Below, one piece after another: positions 42,001-55,617 of a DNA stretch of 64,000 nt (position 1 is the stretch's first letter; the number at the start of each line of letters is the position of its first letter). The translations under genes were made by a program, and so were the position numbers. The stretch comes from Rallus limicola. Lineage: Eukaryota; Chordata; Aves; Gruiformes; Rallidae. A model generated the notes under the pieces. It made no database searches, was not told the DNA's origin, and saw only the letters and a list, made by a program, of their open reading frames with translations. The DNA is taken from the NCBI GenBank assembly GCA_022605955.1, contig JAKCOZ010000012.1, positions 28,791,956 through 28,855,955 of the forward strand, read 5' to 3'.

Positions 42001-44265
42001 AGCTAGTCCAGGACATTCTGGATGTTTTTTCAATGGAAGGCTAACTCCGGCGAAGACCAATGCCTAGGGGAAGTAGCATTAGGATGGTTTCCCAGAAGAG
42101 CAAAGTCCTTAGCCCCACGATTACAGGGGCTGCTTGTGGGCTGCCATGGGCGGTATCAGGCCAGGTATGTCTTTCAGTCTTGACTTGGTGCCTTTGGGAT
42201 CTAGTCCCAGACATTAGGTCTGTTTTTTCAATTGAAGGCTGCTCCAGCAGTGACTAATGCCTAGGGAAGTAGCATTAGGAGTGTTCCCCAAAAGAGAAAA
42301 GTCCTTACCCCCAGGGTGACAGGGTCTGCTTGTGGGATGACATGGGCGGTATCAGGCCAGGTATTTCTTTAAGTCTTGACTTGATGCATTTGAGAGCTAG
42401 TCCCGGACGTTCGGGCTGTTTTTTCGATGGAAGGCTGCTTTTGTAGAGACCAAGGCCTAGGGAAGTAGCATTAGGAGGGTTCTCTGGAAGAGCAAAGTCC
42501 TTAGCCCCAGGTTGACATTGTCTGCTTGTGGGGTGCCATGGGCGGCATCAGGCCAGGTATTTCTTTCAGTCTTGACTTGCTGCCTTTGAGAGCTAGTCCC
42601 GGATGTTCGGGCTGTTTTTTCAATGGAAGGCTGCTTCAGCAGAGACCAATGCCTAGGGAAGTAGCATTAGGAGGGTTGTCTGTAAGAGCAAAGTCCTTAG
42701 CTCACCGTTACAATGGTTGCTCGTGGGCTGCCATGGGCGGTATCAGGCCAGGTATTTCTTTCAGTCTTGACTTGCTGCCTTTGAGAGCTAGTCCCAGACG
42801 TTCGGGCTGTTTTTTCAATGGAAGGCTGCTATGGCGAAGACCAATGCCTAGGGAATTAGCATTAGGAGGGTTCTCTGTAAGAGCAAAGTCCTTACCCCCA
42901 GGGTTACAGGGTCTGCTTGTGGGATGACATGGGTGGTATCAGGCCAGGTATTTCTTTCAGTCTTGACTTGCTGCCTTTGAGAGCTAGTCCCAGACGTTCG
43001 GGCTGTTTTTTCAATGGAAGTCTTCTCCTGCGAAGACCAATGCCTAGGGAAGTAGCATTAAGAGTTTTTCCCAGAAGAAGAAAATGCTTAGCCTCAGGGT
43101 GGCAGGGTCTGCTTGTGGGCTGCCATGGGCAGTATCAGGCCAGGTATTTCTTTCAGTCTTGACTTGCTGCCTTTGGGAGCTAGTCCTGGACGTTCAGGCT
43201 GTTTTGTCGATGGAAGGCTGCTTCCGTAGAGACCAATGCCTAGGGAAGTAGCATTAGGAAAGTTCTCTGGAAGAGCAAAGTCTTTAGCCCCTGGGTTACA
43301 GGGGCTGCTTGTGGGATGCCATGGGTGGTATCAGGCCAGGTATTTCTCTCAGTTTTGACTTCTTTCCTTTGTGAGCTAGACTCAGACGTTCGGTCTGTTT
43401 TTTCAATGAAAGGCTGCTTCAGCAGAGAGCAATGCCTAGGGAAGTAGCATAAGGCGGGTTTCCCAGGCAACCAAAGTCTCTAGCCCCAGGGTGACAGGGT
43501 CACGTTGTGGGCTGCCTTGGGCAGCATCAGGCCAGGTATTTCTTTAAGTCTTTGCTTGCTGCATTTGAGAGCTAGTCCCGGATGTTCGGGCTGTTTTTTC
43601 AATGGAAGGTTTCTTCAGCCGAGACCAATGCCTAGGGAAGTAGCATTAGGAGGGTTCTCTGGAAGAGCAAAGTCCTTAGCCCCAGAGGGACAGAGGTTGC
43701 TTGTGGGCTGCCATGGGCGGTATCAGGCCAGGTATTTCTTTCAGTCTTGACTTGCTGCCTTTGAGAGCTAGTCCCAGACTTTCGGGCTGTTTTTTCAATG
43801 AAAGGCTGCTATGGCAGAGAGCAATGCCTAGGGAAGTATCATTAGGAAAGTTCTCTGGAAGAGTAAAGTCCTTAGCCCCAGGTTGACAGATTCTGCTTGT
43901 GGGATGCCATGGGCATTATCAGGCCAGGTATTTCTTTCAGTCTTGACTTGCTGCCTTTGGGAGGGTGTCCCGGACGTTCGGGCTGTTTTATCAATGGAAG
44001 GCTTCACTGGCTAAGACCAATGCCTAGGGAAGTAGCATTAGGAGGGTTGTCTGTAAGAGCAAAGTCCTTAGCTCACCGTTACAAGGGTTGCTTGTGGGCT
44101 GCCATGGGCGGTATCAGGCCAGGTATTTCTTTCAGTCTTGACTTGCTGCCTTTGAGAGCTAGTCCCTGACGTTCAGGGCTGTTTTTTCAATGGAAGGCTG
44201 CTCTGGCGAAGACCAATGCCATGGGAAGTAGCATTAGGAGGGTTCTCTGGAAGAGAAACGTGCTT
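39001..44265 (+). repeat. satellite sub-block repeated at a 24-unit offset (about 4,700 bp)
   Basis: Units at 39,001-39,565 (TCAATGAAAGGCTGCTATGG, then the CTTCACTGGCTAAG unit, then GACGTTCAGGGCTG or GATGTTCAGGGCTG with GCCATGGGAAG) recur at 43,701-44,265 with few changes. Confidence 0.75.
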
Positions 44266-47200
44266 ACCCCCAGGGTGAAAGGGTCTGCTTGTGGGATGCC
44301 ATGGGCAGTATCAAGCCAGGTATTTCTTTCAGTCTTGACTTGCTGCCTTTGAGAGCTAGTCCCAGACTTTCGGGCTGTTTTTTCAATGGAAGTCTTCTCC
44401 GGCGAAGATCAATGCCTAGGGAAGTAGTATTAGGAGTGTTCCCAAAAGAGCAAAGTCCTTAGCCACAGGTTGACAGATGCTCCTTCTGGGCTGCCATGGG
44501 CAGCATCAGGCCAGGTATTTCTTTCAGTCTTGACTTGCTGCCTTTATGATCTAGTGCTAGACATTCAGGCTGTTTTTTCAATGGAAGTCTTCTCCGGCGA
44601 ACACCAGTGCCTAGGGAAGTAGCATTCAGAGTTTTCCCAGAAGAGGAAAATCCTTAGCCCCAGGGTGGCAGGGCCTGCTTGTGGGCTGCCATGGCCAGTA
44701 TCCGGCCAGGTATTTCTTTCCGTCTTGACTTGCTGCCTTTGAGATCTAGTCCCAGACTTTCGGGCTGTTTTTTCAATGGAAGGCTTCTATAGCAGAGACC
44801 AATGCCTAGGGAAGTAGCATTAGGAAAGTTCTCTGGAAGAGCAAAGTCCTTATCTCACGGTTACAGGTGCTGTTTGTGGGCTGCCATGGGCGGTATCAGG
44901 CCAGGTATTTCTTTCAGTCTTGACTTGCTGCCTTTGAGAGCTAGTCCCGGAGGTTCGGGTTGTTTTTTCAATGGAATGCTGCTCCATCACACACCAATAC
45001 CTAGGGAAGTAGTATTAGGAGTATTCCCCAAATGAGAAAAGTCCTTAGCCCCTGGGTGACAGGGTCTGCTTGTGGGCTGCCATGGGCGGCATCAGGCCAG
45101 GTATTTCTCTCAGTCTTGACTTGCTGCCTTTGAGAGCTAGTCCCGGATGTTCGGGCTGTTTTTTCAATGGAAGGCTGCTTCAGCAGAGACCAATGCCTAG
45201 GGAAGTAGCATTAGGAGGGTTCTCTGTAAGAGCAAAGTCCTTAGCTCACCGTTACAATGGTTGCTCGTGGGCTGCCATGGGCGGTATCAGGCCAGGTATT
45301 TCTTTCAGTCTTGACTTGCTGCCTTTGAGAGCTAGTCCCGGATGTTCGGGCTGTTTTTTCAATGGAAGGCTGCTATGGCAGAGACCAATGCCTAGGGAAG
45401 TAGCATTAGGAGGGTTCTCTGGAAGAGAAAAGTCCTTACCCCCAGGGTGACAGGGTCTGCTTGTGGGATGCCATGGGCAATATCAATCCAGGTATTTCTT
45501 TCAGTCTTGACTTGGTACCTTTGAGAGCTAGTCCCAGACTTTCGGTCTGTTTTTTCAATGGAAGTCTTCTCCAGCCTAGACCAATGCCTAGGGAAGTAGC
45601 ATTAGGAAAGTTCTCTGGAAGAGTAAAGTCCTTAGCTCACGGTTACAGGAGCTGCTTGTGGGCTGCCATGGGTGGTATCAGGTCACGTATTTCTTTCAGT
45701 CTTGACTTGCTGCCTTTGAGAGCTAGTCCCAGACGTTCGGGCTGTTTTTTCAATGGAAGTCTTCTCTGGCGAAGAGCAATGCCTAGGGAAGTAGCATTAG
45801 GAGTGTTCCCCAAAAGAGGAAAGTCCTTACCCCCAGGGTGACAGGGTCTGCTTGTGGGATGACATGGGCGGTATCAGGCCAGGTTTTTCTTTAAGTCTTG
45901 ACTTGCTGCATTTGAGAGCTAGTCCCGGACGTTCGGGCTGTTTTTTCAATGGAAGGATGCTTCCGTAGAGACCAAGGCCTAGGGAAGTAGCATTAGGAGG
46001 GTTCTCTGGATGAGCAAAGTCCTTAGCCCCAGGTTTACAGTGTATGCTTGTGGGATGCCATGGGCATTATCAGGCCAGGTATTTCTTTCAGTCTTGACTT
46101 GCTGCCTTTGAGAGCTAGTCCCGGACGTTCGGGCTGCTTTTTCAATGGAAGTCTTCTCCGGCGAAGACCAAAGCCTAGGGAAGTAGCATTAGGAATGTTC
46201 CCCAAAAGAGCAAAGACCTTAGCCCCAGAGTGGCAGATGTTGCTTGTGGGCTGCCATGGGCGGTATCAGGCCAGGTATTTCTTTCAGTCTTGATTTGCTG
46301 CCTTTGAGAGATAGTCCCGGACGTTCGGGCTGTTTTTTCAATGGAAGGCTTCTATGGCAGTGTCCAATGCCTAGGGAAGTAGCATTAGGACTATTCCCCA
46401 AATGAGCAAAGTCCTTAGCCCCAGGGTGACAGGGTCTGCTTGTGGGCTGCCATGGGCGGCATCAGGCCAGGTATTTCTCTCAGTCTTGACTTGCTGCCTT
46501 TGAGAGCTAGTCCCGGATCTTCGGGCTGTTTTTTCAATGGAAGGCTGCTTCAGCAGAGACCAATGCCTAGGGAAGTAGCATTAGGAGGGCTGTCTGTAAG
46601 AGCAAAGTCCTTAGCTCACCATTACAATGGTTGCTCGTGGGCTGCCATCGGCGGTATCAGGCCAGGTATTTCTTTCAGTCTTGACTTGCTGCCTTAGAAA
46701 CCTAGTCCCAGACGTTCGGGCTGTTTTTTCAATGGAAGGCTGCTATGGCGAAGACCAATGCCTAGGGAATTAGCATTAGGAGGGTTCTCTGTAAGAGCAA
46801 AGTCCTTAGCTCACCGTTACAAGGGTTGCTTGTGGGCTGCCATGGACGGTATCAGGGCAGGTATTTCTTTCAGTCTTGACTTGCTGCCTTAGGGAGCTAG
46901 TCCCGGACGTTCGGGCTGTTTTTTCAATGGAAGGCTGCTTCAGCAGAGACCAATGCCTACTGAAGTAGCATTAGGAAAGTTCTCTGGAAGAGCAAAGTCC
47001 TTTGACCCAGGGTCACAAATGCTGCTTGTGGGCTGCCATGGGCGGTATCAGGCCAGGTATTTCTTTCAGTCTTGACTTGCTGCCTTTGAGAGCTAGTCCC
47101 AGACTTTCGGGCTGTTTTTTCAATGGAAGTCTTCTCTGGCGAAGAGCAATGCCTAGGGAAGTAGCATTAGGAGTGTTCCCCAAAAGAGCAAAGTCCTTAG

Positions 47201-50200
47201 CACCAGAGTGACAGATGCTGCTTGTGGGCTGCCATGGGCGGCATCAGGCCAGGTATTTCTCTCAGTCTTGACTTGCTGCCTTTGAGAGCTAGTCACGGAC
47301 TTTAGGGCTGTTTTTTAATGGAAGGCTGCTTAAGCAGAGACCAATGCCTACAGAAGTAGCATTAGGAGGGTTCCCCAGAAGAAGATATTCCTTAGCCCCT
47401 GAGTGCCATAGTCTGTTTGTGGGCTGCCATGGGCGGTATCAGGCCAGGTATGTCTTTCATTCTTGACTTGCTGCCTTTGGTATCTAGTCCCAGACTTTCG
47501 GGCTGTTTTTTCAATGGAAGGCTGCTCCAGCAGTGACTAATGCCTAGGGAAGTAGCATTAGGAGTGTTCCCCAAAAGAGGAAAGTCCTTACCCCGAGGGT
47601 GACAGGGTCTGCTTGTGGGATGACATGGGCGGTATCAGGCCAGGTATTTCTTTAAGTCTTGACTTGCTGCATTTGAAAGCTAGTCCCGGACGTTCGGGCT
47701 GTTTTTTCAATGGAAGGATGCTTCCGTAGAGACCAAGGCCTAGGGAAGTAGCATTAGGAGGGTTCTCTGGATCAGCAAAGTCCTTAGCCCCAGGTTGACA
47801 GTGTATGCTTGTGGGATGCCATGGGCATTATCAGGCCAGGTATTTCTTTCAGTCTTGATTTGCTGCCTTTGAGAGCTAGTCCCAGACTTTCGGGCTGTTT
47901 TTTCAATGGAAGGCTTCTATGGCAGAGTCCAATGCCTAGGGAAGTAGCATTAGGACTATTCCCCAAATGAGCAAAGTCCTTAGCCCCAAGGTGACAGGGT
48001 CTGCTTGTGGGCTGCCATGGGCCGTATCAGGCCAGGTATTTCTCTCAGTCTTGACTTGCTGCCTTTGAGAGCTAGTCCCGGATGTTCGGGCTGTTTTTTC
48101 AATGGAAGACTGCTTCAGCAGAGACCAATGCCTAGGGAAGAGCATTAGGAGGGTTCTCTGTAAGAGCAAAGTCCTTAGCTCACCGTTACAATGGTTGCTT
48201 GTGGGCTGCCATGGGCGGTATCAGGTCACGTGTTTCTTTCAGTCTTGACTTGCTGCCTTTGAGAGCTAGTCCCGGACGTTTGGTCTGTTTTGTGTATGGA
48301 AGACTGCTCCGGCTGAGACCAATGCCTAGAGAAGTAGCACTAGAAGTGTTCCCCAAAAGAGCAAAGTCCTTAGCCCCAGAGTGACAGATGCTGCTTGTGG
48401 GCTGCCATGGGCGGTATCAGGCCAGGTATTTCTTTCAGTCTTGACTTGCTGCCTTGGGAGCTAGTCCCGGACGTTCGGGCTGTTTTATCAATGGAAGGCT
48501 TCTCTGGCTAAGACCAATGCCTAGGGAAGTAGCATTAGGAGGGTTCTCTGTAAGAGTAAAGTCCTTAGCTCACGGTTACAGGAGCTGCTTGTGGGCTGCC
48601 ATGGGCTCTATCAGGCCATGTATTTTTTTAAGTCTTGACTTGCTGCCTTTGGGAGCTAGTCCCAGATGTTCGGGCTGTTTTTTCAATGGAAGGCTGCTTC
48701 AGCAGAGACCAGTGCCTACTGAAGTAGCATTAGGAGTGTTCCCCAAAAGAGCAAAGTCCTTAGCACCAGAGTGACAGATGCTGCTTGTGGCCTGCCATGG
48801 GCGGTATCAGGTCACGTATTTCTTTCAGTCTTGACTTGCTGACTTTGAGACCTAGTCCCAGACATTTGGGCTGTTTTTTCAATGGAAGGCTGCTATGGCA
48901 GAGACCAATGCCTAGGGAAGTAGCATTAGGAGGGTTCTCTGGAAGAGCAAAGTCCTTAGCCCCAGGGTGACAGGGTCTGCTTGTGGGATGACATGGGCCG
49001 TATCAGGCCAGGTATTTCTTTCAGTCTTGACTTGCTGCCTTTGAGAGCTAGTCCCAGACGTTCGGGCTGTTTTTTCAATGGAAGTCTTCTCCGGCGAAGA
49101 CCAAAGCCTAGGGAAGTAGCATTAGGAATGTTCCCCAAAAGAGCAAAGACCTTAGCCCCATAGTGGCAGATGTTGCTTTTGGGCTGCCATGGGCGGTATC
49201 AGGCCAGGTATTTCTTTCAGTCTTGATTTGCTGCCTTTGAGAGATAGTCCCAGACTTTCGGGCTGTTTTTTCAATGGAAGGCTTCTATGGCAGAGTCCAA
49301 TGCCTAGGGAAGTAGCATCAGGACTATTCCCCAAATGAGCAAAGTCCTTAGCCCCAAGGTGACAGGGTCTGCTTGTGGGCTGCCATGGGCCGTATCAGGC
49401 CAGGTATTTCTTTCAGTCTTGACTTGCTGCCTTTGAGAGCTGGTCCCAGACGTTCGGGCTGTTTTTTCAATGGAACGCTGCTGCATCACACACCAATACC
49501 TAGGGAAGTAGTATTAGGACTATTCCCCAAACGAGCAAAGTCCTTAGCCCCAGGGTGACAGGGTCTGCTTGTGGGCTGCCATGGGCGGCATCAGGCCAGG
49601 TATTTCTCTCAGTCTTGACTTGCTGCCTTTGAGAGCTAGTCCCGGATGTTCGGGCTGTTTTTTCAATGGAAGGCTGCTTCAGCAGAGACCAATGCCTAGG
49701 GAAGTAGCATTAGGAGGGTTCTCTGGAAGAGCAAAGTCCTTAGCTCACCATTAGAGTGGGTGATTGTGGGCTGCCATGGGCGGTATCAGGCCAGGTATTT
49801 CTTTAAGTCTTGACTTGCTGCCTTTGGGAGCTAGTCCCGGACGTTCAGGGCTGTTTTTTCAAAGGAAGTCTGCTCTGGCGAAGACAAATGCCTAGGGAAG
49901 TAGCATTAGGAGGGTTCTCTGTAAGAGCAAATCCTTAGCTCACCGTTACAATGGTTGCTCGTGGGCTGCCATGGGCGGTATCAGGCCAGTTATTTCTTTC
50001 AGTCTTGACTTGCTGCCTTTGAGAGCTAGTCCCGGACGTTCGGGCTGTTTTTTCAATGGAAGGCTGCTATGGCGAAGACCAATGCCTAAGGAAGTAGCAT
50101 TAGGAGGGTTCTCTGTAAGAGCAAAGTCCTTAGCTCACCGTTACAAGGGTTGCTTGTCGGCTGCCATGGGCGATATCAGGGCAGGTATTTCTTTCAGTCT

Positions 50201-53200
50201 TTACTTGCTGCCTTTGAGAGCTAGTCCCAGACTTTCGGGCTGTTTTTTCAATGGAAGTCTTCTCTGGCGAAGAGCAATGCCTAGGGAAGTAGCATTAGGA
50301 AAGTTCTCTGGAAGAGCAAAGTCCTTAGACCCAGGGTCACAAATGCTGCTTGTGGGCTGCCATGGGCGGTATCAGGCCAGGTATTTCTTTAAGTCTTGAC
50401 TTGCTGACTTTGAGAGCTAGTCCCGGACGTTTGGTCTGTATTGTGTATGGAAGACTGCTCCGGCTGAGACCAATGCCTAGAGAAGTAGCATTAGAAGTGT
50501 TCCCCAAAAGAGCAAAGTCCTTAGCCCCAGAGTGACAGATGCTGCTTGTGGGCTGCCATGGGCGGTATCAGGCCAGGTATTTCTTTCAGTCTTGACTTGC
50601 TGCCTTGGGAGCTAGTCCCAGACGTTCGGGCTGTTTTATCAATGGAAGGCTTCTCTGGCTAAGACCAATGCCTAGGGAAGTAGCATTAGGAGGGTTCTCT
50701 GTAAGAGTAAAGTCCTTAGCTCACGGTTACAGGAGCTGCTTGTGGGCTGCCATGGGCTCTATCAGGCTAGGTATTTTTTTAAGTCTTGACTTGCTGCCTT
50801 TGGGAGCTAGTCCCTGACGTTTAGGCTGTTTTTTCAATGGAAGGCTGCTTAAGCAGAGACCAATGCCTACAGAAGTAGCATTAGGAGTGTTCCCCAGAAG
50901 AGCAAAGTTATTAGCCGAAGGGTGACAGGGGCTGCTTGTGAGCTGCCATGGGCGGTATCTGGCCAGGTATTTCTTTCAATCTTGACTTGCTGCCTTTGAG
51001 AGCTAGTCACGGACTTTAGGGCTGTTTTTTAATGGAAGGCTGCTTAAGCAGAGACCAATGCCTACAGAAGTAGCATTAGGAGGGTTCCCCAGAAGAAGAT
51101 ATTCCTTAGCCCCTGAGTGCCATAGTCTGTTTGTGGGCTGCCATGGGCGGTATCAGGCCAGGTATGTCTTTCATTCTTGACTTGCTGCCTTTGGTATCTA
51201 GTCCCAGACTTTCGGGCTGTTTTTTCAATGGAAGGCTGCTCCAGCAGTGACTAATGCCTAGGGAAGTAGCATTAGGAGTGTTCCCCAAAAGAGGAAAGTC
51301 CTTACCCCCAGGGTGACAGGGTCTGCTTGTGGGATGACATGGGCGGTATCAGGCCAGGTATTTCTTTAAGTCTTGACTTGCTGCATTTGAGAGCTAGTCC
51401 CGGACGTTCGGGCTGTTTTTTCAATGGAAGGATGCTTCCGTAGAGACCAAGGCCTAGGGAAGTAGCATTAGGAGGGTTCTCTGTAAGGCAAAGTCCTTAG
51501 ACCCAGGTTGACAGTGTATGCTTGTGGGATGCCATGGGCATTATCAGGCCAGGTATTTCTTTCAGTCTTGACTTGCTGCCTTTGAGAGCTAGTCCCGGAC
51601 GTTCGGGCTGCTTTTTCAATGGAAGTCTTCTCCGGCGAAGACCAAAGCCTAGGGAAGTAGCATTAGGAATGTTCCCCAAAAGAGCAAAGACCTTAGCCCC
51701 AGAGTGGCAGATGTTGCTTGTGGGCTGCCATGGGCGGTATCAGGCCAGGTATTTCTTTCAGTCTTGATTTGCTGCCTTTGAGAGATAGTCCCAGACTTTC
51801 GGGCTGTTTTTTCAATGGAAGGCTTCTATGGCAGTGTCCAATGCCTAGGGAAGTAGCATTAGGACTATTCCCCAAATGAGCAAAGTCCTTAGCCCCAAGG
51901 TGACAGGGTCTGCTTGTGGGCTGCCATGGGCCGTATCAGGCCAGGTATTTCTTTCAGTCTTGACTTGCTGCCTTTGAGAGCTGGTCCCAGACGTTCGGGC
52001 TGTTTTTTGAATGGAACGCTGCTGCATCACACACCAATACCTAGGGAAGTAGTATTAGGACTATTCCCCAAATGAGCAAAGTCCTTAGCCCCAGGGTGAC
52101 AGGGTCTGCTTGTGGGCTGCCATGGGCGGCATCAGGCCAGGTATTTCTCTCAGTCTTGACTTGCTGCCTTTGAGAGCTAGTCCCGGATGTTCGGGCTGTT
52201 TTTTCAATGGAAGGCTGCTTCAGCAGAGACCAATGCCTAGGGAAGTAGCATTAGGAGGGTTGTCTGTAAGAGCAAAGTCCTTAGCTCACCGTTACAAGGG
52301 TTGCTTGTGGGCTGCCATGGGCGGCATCAGGCCAGGTATTTCTTTCAGTCTTGACTTGCTGCCTTTGAGAGCTAGTCCCGGATGTTCGGGCTGTTTTTTC
52401 AATGGAAGGCTGCTATGGCAGAGACCAATGCCTAGGGAAGTAGCATTAGGAGGGTTCTCTGTAAGAGCAAATTCCTTAGCCCCAGAGGGACAGAGGTTGC
52501 TTGTGGGCTGCCATGGGCGGTATCAGGCCAGGTATTTCTTTCAGTCTTGACTTGCTGCCTTTGAGAGCTAGTCCCAGACTTTCGGGCTGTTTTTTCAATG
52601 AAAGGCTGCTATGGAAGAGAGCAATGCCTAGGGAAGTATCATTAGGAAAGTTCTCTGGAAGAGTAAAGTCCTTAGCCCCAGGTTGACAGATTCTGCTTGT
52701 GGGATGCCATGGGCATTATCAGGCCAGGTATTTCTTTCAGTCTTGACTTGCTGCCTTTGGGAGGTAGTCCCGGACGTTCGGGCTGTTTTATCAATGGAAG
52801 GCTTCACTGGCTAAGACCAATGCCTAGGGAAGTAGCATTAGGAGGGTTGTCTGTAAGAGCAAAGTCCTTAGCTCACCGTTACAAGGGTTGCTTGTGGGCT
52901 GCCATGGGCGGTATCAGGCCAGGTATTTCTTTCAGTCTTGACTTGCTGCCTTTGAGAGCTAGTCCCTGACGTTCAGGGCTGTTTTTTCAATGGAAGGCTG
53001 CTCTGGCGAAGACCAATGCCATGGGAAGTAGCATTAGGAGGGTTCTCTGGAAGAGAAACGTCCTTACCCCCAGGGTGACAGGGTCTGCTTGTGGGATGCC
53101 ATGGGCAGTATCAAGCCAGGTATTTCTTTCAGTCTTGACTTGCTGCCTTTGAGAGCTAGTCCCAGACTTTCGGGCTGTTTTTTCAATGGAAGTCTTCTCC

Positions 53201-54220
53201 GGCGAAGATCAATGCCTAGGGAAGTAGTATTAGGAGTGTTCCCAAAAGAGCAAAGTCCTTAGCCACAGGTTGACAGATGCTCCTTCTGGGCTGCCATGGG
53301 CAGCATCAGGCCACGTATTTCTTTCAGTCTTGACTTGCTGCCTTTATGATCTAGTGCTAGACATTCAGGCTGTTTTTTCAATGGAAGTCTTCTCCGGCGA
53401 ACACCAGTGCCTAGGGAAGTAGCATTCAGAGTTTTCCCAGAAGAGGAAAATCCTTAGCCCCAGGGTGGCAGGGCCTGCTTGTGGGCTGCCATGGCCAGTA
53501 TCCGGCCAGGTATTTCTTTCCGTCTTGACTTGCTGCCTTTGAGATCTAGTCCCAGACTTTCGGGCTGTTTTTTCAATGGAAGGCTTCTATAGCAGAGACC
53601 AATGCCTAGGGAAGTAGCATTAGGAAAGTTCTCTGGAAGAGCAAAGTCCTTATCTCACGGTTACAGGTGCTGTTTGTGGGCTGCCATGGGCGGTATCAGG
53701 CCAGGTATTTCTTTCAGTCTTGACTTGCTGCCTTTGAGAGCTAGTCCCGGAGGTTCGGGTTGTTTTTTCAATGGAACGCTGCTCCATCACACACCAATAC
53801 CTAGGGAAGTAGTATTAGGAGTATTCCCCAAATGAGAAAAGTCCTTAGCCCCAGGGTGACAGGGTCTGCTTGTGGGCTGCCATGGGCGGCATCAGGCCAG
53901 GTATTTCTCTCAGTCTTGACTTGCTGCCTTTGAGAGCTAGTCCCGGATGTTCGGGCTGTTTTTTCAATGGAAGGCTGCTTCAGCAGAGACCAATGCCTAG
54001 GGAAGTAGCATTAGGAGGGTTCTCTGTAAGAGCAAAGTCCTTTGCTCACCGTTACAATGGTTGCTCGTGGGCTGCCATGGGCGGTATCAGGCCAGGTATT
54101 TCTTTCAGTCTTGACTTGCTGCCTTTGAGAGCTAGTCCCGGATGTTCGGGCTGTTTTTTCAATGGAAGGCTGCTATGGCAGAGACCAATGCCTAGGGAAG
54201 TAGCATTAGGAGGGTTCTCT
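43665..54220 (+). repeat. satellite blocks at 43.67-45.42 and 52.47-54.22 kb, offset 8,800 bp (45 units)
   Basis: About 1.75 kb is nearly base-for-base the same at both places, beginning in the rare CCCCAGAGGGACAGAGG tail and including the TCCGGCCAGG and GGAGGTTCGGGTTG variants. One change I checked directly is TATGGCAGAG versus TATGGAAGAG. Neighbouring blocks (45,461 with 54,456; 48,454 with 57,449; 48,785 with 57,780) continue the pairing at 8,995 bp, one unit more. Confidence 0.8.
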
Positions 54221-54455
54221 GTAAGAGCAAAGTCCTTAGCTCAACGTTACAAGGGTTGCTTGTGGGCTGCCATGGGCGGCATCAGGCCAGGTATTTCTTT
54301 CAGTCTTGACTTGCTGCCTTTGGGAGCTAGTCACAGGCGTTCAGGCTGTTTTTTCAATTGAAGGCTTCTCCGGCCTAGACCAATGCCTAGGGAAGTTGCA
54401 TTAGGAGGGTTCTCTGGAAGAGAAAAGTCCTTACCCCCAGGGTGACAGGGTCTGC

Positions 54456-55617
54456 TTGTGGGATGCCATGGGCAATATCAATCCAGGTATTTCTTTCAGT
54501 CTTGACTTGGTACCATTGAGAGCTAGTCCCAGACTTTCGGTCTGTTTTTTCAATGGAAGTCTTCTCCAGCCTAGACCAATGCCTAGGGAAGTAGCATTAG
54601 GAAAGTTCTCTGGAAGAGTAAAGTCCTTAGCTCACGGTTACAGGAGCTGCTTGTGGGCTGCCATGGGTGGTATCAGGTCACGTATTTCTTTCAGTCTTGA
54701 CTTGCTGCCTTTGAGAGCTAGTCCCAGACGTTCGGGCTGTTTTTTCAATGGAAGGCTGCTATGGCGAAGACCAATGCCTAGGGAATTAGCATTAGGAGGG
54801 TTCTCTGTAAGAGCAAAGTCCTTTGCTCACCGTTACAATGGTTGCTCGTGGGCTGCCATGGGCGGTATCAGGCCAGGTATTTCTTTCAGTCTTGACTTGC
54901 TGCCTTTGAGAGCTAGTCCCGGATGTTCGGGCTGTTTTTTCAATGGAAGGCTGCTATGGCAGAGACCAATGCCTAGGGAAGTAGCATTAGGAGGGTTCTC
55001 TGTAAGAGCAAAGTCCTTAGCTCACCGTTACAAGGGTTGCTTGTGGGCTGCCATGGGCGGCATCAGGCCAGGTATTTCTTTCAGTCTTGACTTGCTGCCT
55101 TTGGGAGCTAGTCACAGGCGTTCAGGCTGTTTTTTCAATTGAAGGCTTCTCCGGCCTAGACCAATGCCTAGGGAAGTTGCATTAGGAGGGTTCTCTGGAA
55201 GAGAAAAGTCCTTACCCCCAGGGTGACAGGGTCTGCTTGTGGGATGCCATGGGCAATATCAATCCAGGTATTTCTTTCAGTCTTGACTTGGTACCTTTGA
55301 GAGCTAGTCCCAGACTTTCGGTCTGTTTTTTCAATGGAAGTCTTCTCCAGCCTAGACCAATGCCTAGGGAAGTAGCATTAGGAAAGTTCTCTGGAAGAGT
55401 AAAGTCCTTAGCTCACGGTTACAGGAGCTGCTTGTGGGCTGCCATGGGTGGTATCAGGTCACGTATTTCTTTCAGTCTTGACTTGCTGCCTTTGAGAGCT
55501 AGTCCCAGACGTTCGGGCTGTTTTTTCAATGGAAGTCTTCTCTGGCGAAGAGCAATGCCTAGGGAAGTAGCATTAGGAGTGTTCACCAAAAGAGGAAAGT
55601 CCTTACCCCCAGGGTGA
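54456..55617 (+). repeat. recent 4-unit (781 bp) local duplication inside the satellite
   Basis: The unit with GGGCAATATCAATCCAGG and CTTGACTTGGTACC occurs at 54,456 and again at 55,237, with the intervening units also repeated in order. Similar units lie at 40,957, 45,461, 58,366 and 62,864. Confidence 0.75.
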
